Shown here piece by piece: positions 1 to 8,548 of a stretch of 30,469 nucleotides of DNA (position 1 is its first letter; each line of letters begins with the position of its first letter). The notes beneath the pieces were generated by a model that was not told where the DNA came from, searched no databases, and worked only from the letters and a program-made list of their open reading frames with translations. The stretch is from Fragilaria crotonensis (lineage: Eukaryota; Bacillariophyta; Fragilariophyceae; Fragilariales; Fragilariaceae): assembly GCA_022925895.1 (NCBI GenBank), contig JAKSYS010000719.1:1-30469 (forward strand), read 5' to 3'. A program made the position numbers and the translations under genes.

Positions 1-1409
1 TTCAGTCCACTTCTTGAGAATGGGGTGGTATCCAAAGATTTCCATCGACGGTTCGGTGTAAGGGTTGAAGGCTGGTTTGAAACGAAGCTGGGTAATTCCA
101 ATCTTTTGGAAGAACGTTTCAATCGTTCCAATCAATCACCCAAACTCAAATCGTAATCCGCGACGAGACCTTCCACTTGATGGAATTCACACAGATGCGT
201 AGCATCCATCGTTTCATTACGAAACACGCGATCAATAGAAAAGTACTTGGCAGGTGTGAAGCCTCCTGGTTGGTTGGCGAGCTTGTAGAGCATTTGGGAG
301 GACACTGCCGTGGTGTGAGTACGAAGCAAATTTTTGAAGGCTTCGTCCCTCTGAAAGACGTATCGGTATCCGATACTGCCAGCGCCGCCGACTTCGTGCA
401 TGGCTTTGACGCGTTCGTAGTATTCTTCGGGGACGGAAACCGTTTCAGCGGGCGATGAAATGAAAAAAGTATCGTGAGCATCGCGAGCTGGGTGCGATTG
501 AGGTTGAAAGAGCGTATCAAAATTCCAGAAACTGCTTTCGACCCATTTGTTAGTAGGCATTTCCGAGAACCCCATTTCCATAAGGATTTTTCTGAATTCG
601 GCTCTGACTTTGAGCAGTGGATGGAGATAACCGCCACCGACTTTTTGACCAAGTGTCAAAAAGTTGTAAGGTTTGAATGGAGTTGTCTTCCATGCGCCGC
701 TATCAAGCATTTCCTTGGAAATGTCGGCAGCCTTTGTAACACGGACTGGAGCATACGCATTGCCCTTCGAGATTTTGTGCGACTTGATGGTGACAAGGTT
801 GATGAGCTTGCGTTTCTTCAGTTCTTTGGCAACCTGCGAGTGATGAAAATCCAACGTGGCGCATGTATGAACAGTCAGTATAAGTATCCACCAGAAGTGT
901 AGCACAATGCACAACACAAGAATGAAACAATGGAGTATTCCAGATTGCAGTACATACCTTATCGTCGATGGCATCCGGATTTCCCTCCTTCGCCAACAAA
1001 TCCTTGAGTTGCCCTTGTACGACATCGTCCACCGATTCGGCCATCGGGACCAAATCTGCACCATCTTTCTTGATCCATCTGCTTTTCATACAATTGGCCA
1101 TTCCGATTTTGGCCACTTCCGCTCCAACCTTTTCACTCAAGTCTCCCAAACTCAATTTACCAGCCTCTTGAATTGCCACGTAGACTGCATACTCTGGAGA
1201 GCCGGTCTCGACAACGGCTGTTCCCTGGTCAGTCAACTCATAGAACGATGTGGAGAGATCTTCACACTGAATGTAGTCGTCGGCAATGAGTGACTTGATC
1301 GCACCCACAACCTTCTTATGGTCCAACTCGTTTGCTGCCGACCAAGGAACGAATCGTCGATGAAATCGTTGGTCGCAAGGTGCGTTAGAATTGCTTCTTC
1401 TTCATTCAT
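1..1409 (-). CDS. FARSA: Phenylalanyl-tRNA synthetase alpha subunit, cytosolic type (3' part beyond window; two frameshifts)
   Basis: It charges tRNA-Phe as the alpha subunit of the cytosolic alpha2-beta2 PheRS. Seen: an N-terminal winged-helix segment ([13 protein letters not shown]), then the class II core with [33 protein letters not shown] (motif 2 region), LLRTHTT and [12 protein letters not shown], in the order and spacing of eukaryotic FARSA. The ATG at 1409 starts [21 protein letters not shown] 124-nt intron lies at 834-957 (minus GTATGT...CGCAG, phase 0) and joins DDK to [10 protein letters not shown]. Two single-base losses break the frame. One at about 1340-1346 falls between FIDDSFL and [10 protein letters not shown]. 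The other, at about 131-137, makes a TGA after LGD, while the -1 frame continues as [19 protein letters not shown] to the window edge. PheRS is essential, so these are either sequence errors or marks of a non-functional extra copy. The identity is certain; the state of the gene is not. Confidence 0.93.
834..957 (-). other. Intron in the PheRS alpha gene
   Basis: The donor is GTATGT and the acceptor CGCAG on the minus strand. Removing it joins two protein segments that are contiguous in the family. It lies between codons (phase 0). Confidence 0.88.
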
Positions 1410-2291
1410 GATTGGTGCGGTGCTTGCAATTGTTCGTGCAATGCTTCAGGAAAACTACTATGATACCACGGTATGTGAAAACAGTTTGATACTCGCCCGG
1501 ACTGCACAAGCAATCGACAGGAAGAGTAAGGCGTCGATGTTTGAATGTGGCGAGACTGGGTGGAGAGTGGAGACAGGAGGGGGAGGATGATTGCATTGAG
1601 TGGATTTGATACGGTACGGCAGTGTTTTGGTGTTGCACTGGAACGAGAAACAAAATTCTACTGACATAAATCAGCCTACTGCTACTATGCATAGTGCAGT
1701 GTCGCGTGCACTTTTCCACTTGGTTCCTGGTACCAGCTACTACGAGAGTACTGTACCAGGTACTTTTAGCGGTGCGACCTCCACGTTGAAGGTTCGTGCT
1801 GACCGTCCATTGGTCCAATGTCATTCACAACACGCGGCACGCGGGCACGCGGGAACCAAATCGACCGTAGAAACCATACCAGGTAGTATTTCAAGGACGA
1901 CTATGAGATACACAGTATTAACATCGTACCAGTACGCAGACTGCAGCTACCGTAGACTTCTGAACTTTACATACAGTAGTACTCGATACTCGCATTACAC
2001 TTCTACATGACATATAACGTTAGAGTACTTAGTACTCCGAGTACTCGGGTACTTAGTAAGACCCTCCGAGCATGTGAACTCTCTTCGAAGGACTTTTCAG
2101 TACCGAGTGTGAGCACGGAGCATCGCCATAAATTCAAATCCGAACATATATTTGTGTACGACGTTGGATATATCTTGAATATTGGCTTGTTGCACTGCAA
2201 AACATCAAAGCAAAATCCGGGAACCAACAACCACCGACACCATGTGTAGTTGGAGGACATTCAAGATTTGCGACTGCAACAAGGCAAGGCC
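1410..2291. other. Intergenic region with GTAC-centred palindromes
   Basis: No convincing gene is seen. The stretch separates the divergent PheRS and sulfotransferase genes and so holds both promoters. From about 1728 to 2070 it is packed with short palindromes centred on GTAC, such as CTGGTACCAG, ACCAGGTAC, GTACCAGTAC and GTACTCCGAGTAC. Short open frames here have no family-like features. Confidence 0.6.
1728..2070. repeat. Cluster of GTAC palindromes
   Basis: Repeated short inverted motifs built on GTAC include TGGTACCAG (~1728), GTACCAGGTAC (~1750), CGTACCAGTACG (~1926) and the run GAGTACTTAGTACTCCGAG (~2024). The same vocabulary recurs at 3690-3980, about 7237, 7831, 8210 and 11290. Copies are dispersed and imperfect, not a tandem array. 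Confidence 0.6.
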
Positions 2292-3245
2292 ATGGCGAAC
2301 CGCCAATCGAAACGATGCAGTCCGTTTCTTTTCATGCTGACGGTGATTTCTTTCATTTTGGGTTGGAGGCTTTTGCGGCTGTCAGTGTTGCCTGAGATGC
2401 AACCAACCGGTGAAACGATGGGTACAGAAACGAAGTCCTACATGATGTTCACATCGTCGCCTCCCGCCTTTGTCGATGAGGTTGTTAGTTGCTTGCGCTC
2501 TGAAACATGTCACATTCTTTATCATCATGTTCAAAAGACAGGTGGTAGTAGTGTTGCATCACGGCTTTTCCCACTTGTCGAGCAACGGGAATACAATTCC
2601 AACGAATGGTGTTGCAACGAAAAGTTGCTCGATCGCTTTCGCCTCCATCCGCGTGAATACTGCTCTCGAAAGTTGAGCGTGTATGAAGTCAAGGCCCCTC
2701 AATATCATGAAATCATGGAAACTTGTAAACATCTTCATCCGTCCCATTATTACCTTTCTCTCATTTCGGTTAGGGAACCGATTCAACGGACTTTATCGAT
2801 GATCCATCACCAATGCAACAAGAATTTTGACCACAAGAATGCGATTGAGCAATCAATTTGTTCCAATTGTACGTACACTCCCGAATCGGCATGGTTCTGG
2901 GATCAATTTACCACTCAGACGAATACAATCTACGTGGAACTGCTGGAAATGGTGCAGAACGAAACCCGGCAACGCCTGCTTCATCACCGACCGACCAAGC
3001 TCACGTGGTTGTTTCTGGACAATTCCATGATTGATCCATTTCTGGAATTATTCAAACTAACCATGCAAGTGAATCTCACGTACGGCAAGAGCAACAAGGA
3101 GAATACACATGTGTGTAACTTTGGAATGACATCCAGTATGATGAAGGACTTGCGACGGTCTCAAATGATTTATGCCAGTTTGGTCGGTGGTTACATGCCA
3201 GAACATGGTACTCGATACAGCCAAAGCAGTTCGGCCGTTCAGTGA
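2292..3245 (+). CDS. Type II membrane sulfotransferase-like protein
   Basis: Predicted Golgi-type sulfotransferase that would move sulfate from PAPS to a glycan or protein; the substrate is unknown. The 317-residue protein starts at the ATG at 2292 in a GCCATGG context; the open frame extends upstream only through a TTG. Residues ~11-33 form one hydrophobic segment (PFLFMLTVISFILGW) preceded by basic residues, as in a type II signal anchor. HVQKTGGSS (~79-87) matches the 5'-phosphosulfate loop (PKTGGTS-like). SVREPIQRTLS (~169-179) matches the 3'-phosphate motif (R-D-P-x-x-R-x-x-S), with Glu in place of Asp. Many cysteines and several N-x-S/T sites fit a lumenal domain. The family call rests on these two motifs and the topology; the rest is divergent. 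Confidence 0.75.
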   Translation: MANRQSKRCSPFLFMLTVISFILGWRLLRLSVLPEMQPTGETMGTETKSYMMFTSSPPAFVDEVVSCLRSETCHILYHHVQKTGGSSVASRLFPLVEQREYNSNEWCCNEKLLDRFRLHPREYCSRKLSVYEVKAPQYHEIMETCKHLHPSHYYLSLISVREPIQRTLSMIHHQCNKNFDHKNAIEQSICSNCTYTPESAWFWDQFTTQTNTIYVELLEMVQNETRQRLLHHRPTKLTWLFLDNSMIDPFLELFKLTMQVNLTYGKSNKENTHVCNFGMTSSMMKDLRRSQMIYASLVGGYMPEHGTRYSQSSSAVQ

Positions 3246-4055
3246 GAATATGCCTTTCGTTTCAAGGACAGCACTGCTTGGTGCTGAAAGGTGGACGTTA
3301 TGGTGGGATCGCTATCGTTCGACACAGGACTGAACGACACAAATTGACGCCAAACTTGCGCTATGCGTACGTTAATGCTCTCCTCTTCCATATGAAGGAC
3401 AGATGTGGCTTTCTTGCTTTCATGCTCCATACCGTGCGCATTCCAACGTTCCCGTTGAGATGTCAACCAATCGGAAAGTTCTGCATTGGCAGCGATAGAA
3501 CCAAGATCATTCCTTGTTAACTAACAATATACTCGAAGTATAGCATTTCGTGATTCGCAAATCGCAAACGAATGTGTCCTTCAGTTGAAATTAGTGTTGC
3601 GGTCGCATAGATGGGATGCGTGTATGTAGCAATTGTATGCTCGTAGCGTTCGCCACTGTCCCAACAGGGTAGGCGACCTACAAGTACATGAACCTGGTAC
3701 TACTGGTATGATGGAGGTTGGCAGTATGGCCGTTATGGAGTACCAGTATGATACTATGGCCGTATGGCGTACGGTGTTCGGCGTGTACTGGAGTACTCCG
3801 TGGAGACCAGTACCCGGTACTTGTACTCAGTACGATACCAGGTGTGAATGGAGTTGTTTTGGGAATCTGGAATCTATCGAATTGACAAGCGAATATGACA
3901 GTAACATCCGCCAGTTTACAGTGCCATGTGTGCGGTGGACAGAGGAGCAGATTGCGTAGTACTCGGAGTACCTGGCATACCACTTCGATGACGCAGGAGA
4001 GCCATCAATCAGCAGGCAGTACTTGTTCTGCAGTTCTTCAGCAAACAATTGCACC
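3246..4055. other. Intergenic region with second GTAC palindrome cluster
   Basis: No supported gene. Short frames at 3242-3520 and 3633-3959 lack motifs, a good start context and protein-like composition. From about 3690 to 3980 the DNA is rich in GTAC palindromes and CAGTATG/CCGTATGG direct repeats. The last 70 bases should hold the promoter of the small plastid protein gene. Confidence 0.55.
3690..3980. repeat. Second cluster of GTAC palindromes
   Basis: Examples are CCTGGTACTACTGGTA (~3690), GGAGTACCAGTATGATAC (~3738), GTACTGGAGTACTCCG (~3786), CCAGTACCCGGTACTTGTAC (~3808) and GTAGTACTCGGAGTACCTGG (~3956). The motif vocabulary matches that of 1728-2070, on the other side of the sulfotransferase gene. 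Confidence 0.6.
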
Positions 4056-4527
4056 ATGGTGTCTCGTATTCTTGTTCTCCTAGTCATTGCCCTTGTGGCC
4101 CTATGCTCCAATGTAAGTTTCGAATGGTCCAATACGGAATTGGAGTGTGCTCTGAATGCGTCGTCGAAAGTTGCGACGAAATGTGTTTCCCTGTGCTCAA
4201 ATTGATGTGTCGTCTGTCCCCAATCCTCGACTAACCATCATCGTTACTCCATTATCCGATTAGGCTTTCGCCCCTCGCCCTACCTTCTTCGGTGTAAGAT
4301 CGTTGACTTTCTGCACTGCCTTGGATGGATGCCGCATTAACGCCAAGAAGGAGAAGATTAAGCGCAATCGCGAAAACATGCGCAAGTTCAAGGTCGTTGG
4401 AAAGCGCGGCACCAGTCGCCGCAAGACCCTCAAGAAGGCACAGGCAAACAAGGCCCGCCAGACGGAAAGTGAATTCATTGCCAAGTGCTTCTCGACCGTT
4501 CCTGCGCCAGGAGCTGATCAACAGTAA
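4056..4527 (+). CDS. Small basic plastid-targeted protein (unknown function), two exons
   Basis: A 106-residue protein from exon 1 (4056-4112) and exon 2 (4264-4527). Exon 1 encodes a signal peptide, MVSRILVLLVIALVALCSN. Exon 2 opens with AFAPRPTFFGVRS, so splicing creates the N-A-F-A-P junction expected of the ASAFAP-type signal for complex plastids in diatoms. The mature part is very basic and lysine/arginine-rich (RNRENMRKFKV, KRGTSRRKTLKKAQ), then ends with SEFIAKCFSTVPAP. The intron has GTAAGT, a CTAAC branch-like site near 4232 and an ATTAG acceptor. Basic composition and size suggest an RNA- or ribosome-associated plastid protein, but I do not recognise the family. The gene model is firm because the targeting signal only appears after splicing. 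Confidence 0.8.
4113..4263 (+). other. Intron separating signal peptide from plastid transit motif
   Basis: The intron is 151 nt, GTAAGT...TTAG, phase 0, with a branch-like CTAAC about 27 nt before the acceptor. It sits at the signal-peptide/transit-peptide boundary. Confidence 0.82.
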
Positions 4528-6010
4528 ATTTTGTTTTTACGCGTACTAGTACTACTACTAACAAGAATAGAATGAAAATGTTGATGGTTGAAACAAGGAA
4601 GTTTCCTTGCGATTCCCTACCCTAATATCTGGCATCAGAAGTCATGTTCATGCCGTTTATTCTCAACAGTGCCAGTCGTGTGGACAAATCGTGGCTTCTG
4701 GACGCCTTCTTAACGTCCTGCGGATCTAAGGCCTGGTCGTCTTTCTGAACCGCCAGTCAGACGATGCCGATGTCCTGAGAGCTGTAGTATGTTGGGAATT
4801 CAAAAGTCAACTTAAGAGCCATGAGCAACAGTTCTGGTCCACGCGTTCACGCTGCACAAGATCTAGTGGTCACACATAAGCTATTGAGGTGCTCGGCCTG
4901 CGACGGAGCAAAGCAGGGCCCTTGAACGCCACCTTTCAGCAAGTTCAGGAAACAAATCCATCTGGTGTTGTCCTAAGGTACGCGATTGGTCGACAGTGTA
5001 AGAGCATGAGGTCCTCGGAACTCCATTTTAAGGGGAAGTGGTTCCATGATCTTTTTCCTCCAGACGGGTAGCCCGTTTTGTAGCCTGCTACAGTCGAGCT
5101 CGTCACAAGGAAAAGGCCGAGGAGTACCTTCTTCATCAGCGCCATCTAATTGAGTATTCAAACGAAACCTATAGATGATTTAACCTAAGCATAACCAGAA
5201 CGTTGTAAGGCAGGATCCAAAGTCCGCATTTAAGACAAATGAAGGAAATTCCCTTACTACCTCAATTGTAGATCACCTCCACGGACATAATCCTACTCTG
5301 TGTTCTAATACACAGAAACAAGGCAAAGAACAGCGCACGGGGTTTTCTACTCTACTTGAGATTTTCCTCTGTTTTACTCTCCATAATACTCCTCAAAGTC
5401 AATGTAATGAAGTTATCCTTCTTTCATATGCAGATACCTTTGCCAATATTCTGATGAACCCGTCATCAGGAGGCATCAATCCCAGCTTTCGACTTGGAAT
5501 TATATGCAAACATTACGCTTCGACTGTCATTCAGTTTCGCCAACACGTAGTTGCCTTATCCAGCCATGACTTCTTCGGAGAAGTGTTACAAACGACGCTC
5601 CGAACCGAACATGCGTTGTTAAGGTTGTGTCCTTAGAACGGTAGGACATGCCGAATCGTGGCCATCTGGCTTGTCATGAGCGCAATTTGACAAGCGTCAA
5701 GAAACGCTTCGAAGATCATGTGAATGATTGTCACATTGCATGCGATCCAGTAGACGATCACAACCAACAGAACGCCGACTGTGACTTGTGTTCATAAGGA
5801 CCGACATCCATTATCATCACACACGGCACAGATCATCGAAGAAGATGGCGGTCGTGGCGATTGCCTCAAGTACACGCTCGTTATACTCGCCTGGTGAAAC
5901 AAAAAAGGAGATGTTGAAGATTTGTCGGGCAATTGTGTCCCCCATTGCGGTTCGAGGTGCGGACTTGCGAGAGAGAGGGAGAGATTCCACGTTCCAAGCC
6001 GTTCCAGTCA
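4528..6010. other. Gene-free stretch
   Basis: Only short frames below 90 codons are found and none carries recognisable motifs, on either strand. CTAGTACTACTACTA follows the stop of the upstream gene. The 3' end of the GPCR gene (minus) closes the region. I see no RNA gene or repeat of note. Confidence 0.5.
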
Positions 6011-7210
6011 TTACGTCACCGTGTCCTGAGTGATCTCCACATCCACCAAATTGCAATCCTCCGCGTCGGGATGAACATTCTCCAAATCCTGCGATGATGG
6101 AAGATCATCTTCGTCAACGCCGCCGGAGCTGCTATCGCTTCTGGTATCTGAATTGTCACTGCCGGGGACCGCTAGCTCTGGAGCAAAGTCATCAGCACGT
6201 TGGTCATCATTTGACTCGACAGGTCGAGACTTTACACCGATGACGATTTCCGATATTAATGAACAGAAGGAGTACCTGTCACCTCGATTTCGTCGCAACG
6301 CAATGTACCGGGGTCGGACGTAGATGATAAGGTTGAAGAGGCCTTGGAGTGGTACTATCAGCTTAACCAAGAACGAAAGAACAAATCTGGCTGTCTCTTG
6401 CTGTGTTGGGAACACATGGTTGAACGAATGGTTCACGAGGAGAAGAGCATTCGGAAAAAGGCTTGCCGCAATGTAGAGCAGCGCTTGGGCGACAGTTTGT
6501 CTTGCTGTTTGATCCAGTCGAGGCCGTGTTCTATATCGCACGACAGCGGCAATTCGACCTCGAACGTGACATATGATCATGAACATAATGATCGCGATTC
6601 CAATAAACGAAGGAAACAGCATGCCAACGAACATAACAAATGAGATGGTCCTCTCCGAGAACCCTCGCGTGCACTCACCGGCTGCGGCGTCGCACAAGGG
6701 CGGATACTTTGTAAATGAGCACCATCCACCAAGAAAAGGCAGGGGATTCAATGCACTCGTTAAGAGCGCCCAGAAGTTTACTGCCATTGGTATACTTAGT
6801 GCAAGAAAGTGTGTGTAGGGCTCAATGTTACGTGAAACAAACTTCTGTGTTTTCCCATATCGAACGATCAGGAGATAATAAAGTGCCAGACCAAAATTGT
6901 AGAGAATTTGAGACGCGAAGAAGGTGTTCAAGAAACCACTCGCCGCGCATGAAGCGGTGTTGCCCTGAGCGCCCCAGAAGTTGCCTACTGGGACAAGTAG
7001 AAAGCCAAAGGCAAAGTTCAAGGACGCGATGCAGTCACAAATGGACAAGGCGAACAAAATGCGATGATAGACACATTTGAGTTTCTCGTGGCGATCTCTC
7101 CAAATGATGTAGATGATGGTGAGCGACCCGAGAAGAGACACCAATCCTGAAATTAGCGAGGTGATTACCAGTGTGATTTGTTGAGGTATGGTGTAAAAGT
7201 CGACGGCCAT
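6011..7210 (-). CDS. GPCR-like seven-transmembrane receptor, copy 1 (intact)
   Basis: A single-exon, 399-residue protein with seven hydrophobic helices at about 12-36, 51-74, 92-117, 131-154, 189-214, 239-260 and 275-299. An early cytoplasmic loop has IWRDRHEKLKC. A second extracellular loop has several cysteines (GGWC...PPLC...GEC) that could pair with Cys near 87 (NTASC). Helix 7 ends in LFNLIIYVRPRY, which resembles the NPxxY region. A long acidic, Ser/Asp-rich tail (~320-399) follows. The layout is closest in style to cAMP-receptor-like or other non-rhodopsin GPCRs of protists; the ligand is unknown. A broken paralogue lies at 13329-14496, and homology extends about 130 bp upstream of both starts. 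The start at MAVDFYTIPQQ is shared by both copies, which supports it. Confidence 0.82.
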   Translation of the reverse strand: MAVDFYTIPQQITLVITSLISGLVSLLGSLTIIYIIWRDRHEKLKCVYHRILFALSICDCIASLNFAFGFLLVPVGNFWGAQGNTASCAASGFLNTFFASQILYNFGLALYYLLIVRYGKTQKFVSRNIEPYTHFLALSIPMAVNFWALLTSALNPLPFLGGWCSFTKYPPLCDAAAGECTRGFSERTISFVMFVGMLFPSFIGIAIIMFMIICHVRGRIAAVVRYRTRPRLDQTARQTVAQALLYIAASLFPNALLLVNHSFNHVFPTQQETARFVLSFLVKLIVPLQGLFNLIIYVRPRYIALRRNRGDRYSFCSLISEIVIGVKSRPVESNDDQRADDFAPELAVPGSDNSDTRSDSSSGGVDEDDLPSSQDLENVHPDAEDCNLVDVEITQDTVT

Positions 7211-8357
7211 GGTGAGTTTGATAATGAATTACGATTGTACCAGGTACGTCAGTTCCAAGTTATTTCTGCGTGACGATGTGAGGCACTGGAGTGCCTGGTA
7301 TCACGGCCTGAAGGCGACAAATGCAAGGTTTGTGTTTTCAGTCACAATACAATGAAGGGTACTGTGGCGTACAGTCTTCAGTGTTGACGCTTTGTTGGAC
7401 TGGGATGTACAGCTGTGCAGTTAACACGTTCACACTGTGTTTGCTTCACGTATAACTATTATTTATTTAGAAGGTTTGTTGGGCACTCGAGTGATGAGGA
7501 AGTACCGAACACCTATCAGGTCATGGTGAAGCCGAAAAATATCCATTGTTATACTACGAGTTCACTAATTCGCAGAGAGGCATTCTCTGTAGTTCGGTTT
7601 CGTCAAGGGCAGTAGCAATTTAGTATACTCGAAAGATATAGATGTTGTATTCGTGAAACACTTGTTCGAGGTTTTCGGTGTGCCTTTGGACTCTTATGTG
7701 TGCGATGATGGCATGTTGTTCGATGACCCGATGACTGACAAATGGTCCGCGCGTTTCGTTCTCGCAAAAAAAAAACGGTCTTATTTATTTGCCCGAAACC
7801 CGACTGACCATGATTTATTTATTATATATGTACTCCGAGTACACGTTGTAGTTCGCCTCTGAATCGCGATAGTAGTATCAACTGCATTTTCTAGGACATC
7901 CTCCCTTGGAGTGTCTCTTCATCAATGACGCTACAGTACCGAAGCCAACAACCTGTTGCCATCCGAAATGTCATTTCTATAGGATGCAAATGAGACATTG
8001 TCGATTTCGATGAGTACGTAGATAAGTCACTGATGACGATTTTTACATTCCAATTCACCACTAGTTACCAATTTCCACGTGCACTGCGTGAACTGTGACC
8101 GAATCGTTTGATGTCGGAATTCGAGATCGGAAGACGTGACAAGGAGAACAAGAAAGGCAAAACCTAATAAATGTTGACGGATATATGTAGTAGAGGGATT
8201 CTACCTGGTACATGTACCTGGTAGTATGACAAATACACCACAGCGACTGGCGGAATTCCTTCTCATCTGGGATAAGGGTTCTTGCACCGAGTTGAAAAAT
8301 CTTTCTGCTGGAATAGAATTGATGATACAATTTTTGAACTTTGACAACTCTACTCTC
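7211..8357. other. Gene-free stretch between GPCR copy 1 and the transposon
   Basis: The first ~130 bases are the 5' flank of the GPCR gene and are partly conserved upstream of GPCR copy 2. They carry GTACCAGGTAC at ~7237, which copy 2 lacks. The rest is AT-leaning, with short frames lacking motifs and isolated GTAC palindromes at ~7831 (GTACTCCGAGTAC) and ~8210 (ACCTGGTACATGTACCTGGT). Confidence 0.5.
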
Positions 8358-8426
8358 TAGTAGTGTCTATCCACCCGGTCCATGCCTTAATTAATCCCTT
8401 CATTTTGCCTTAATTAACCCCATTTT
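8358..8426. repeat. Left inverted repeat of the piggyBac-type element
   Basis: Blocks GTGTCTATCCACCCG, two TTAATTAA palindromes and CCCCATTT occur in the same order as in the inverted right end, with small indels between blocks. Confidence 0.7.
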
Positions 8427-8548
8427 AAAAAACCCGAGATTGCGTAGACAAATTACTGTTCTTTACATCAAAATGGTGTTGACGATGACGGTCGATACAA
8501 ATGCATTGACGCTAACAAATGCAGATTGAACTATTGACATTAGGCTTA

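Noticed and set aside
131-140. Programmed -1 frameshift in PheRS alpha
   Set aside because: The -1 frame does restore the protein, but there is no slippery heptamer, PheRS is not known to use frameshifting, and a second unrelated break lies near 1343.
2250-2291. Earlier start of the sulfotransferase
   Set aside because: It would need a TTG codon. The ATG at 2292 has a strong context and places the signal anchor at the N-terminus.
3242-3520. 92-codon frame after the sulfotransferase
   Set aside because: Overlaps the stop of the upstream gene, has an alternative start and shows no motif.
4945-5145. Minus-strand frame beginning with a signal-like peptide (MALMKKVLLGLFLVTSS)
   Set aside because: Too short, no acceptable continuation or splice partner found, and no family features downstream.
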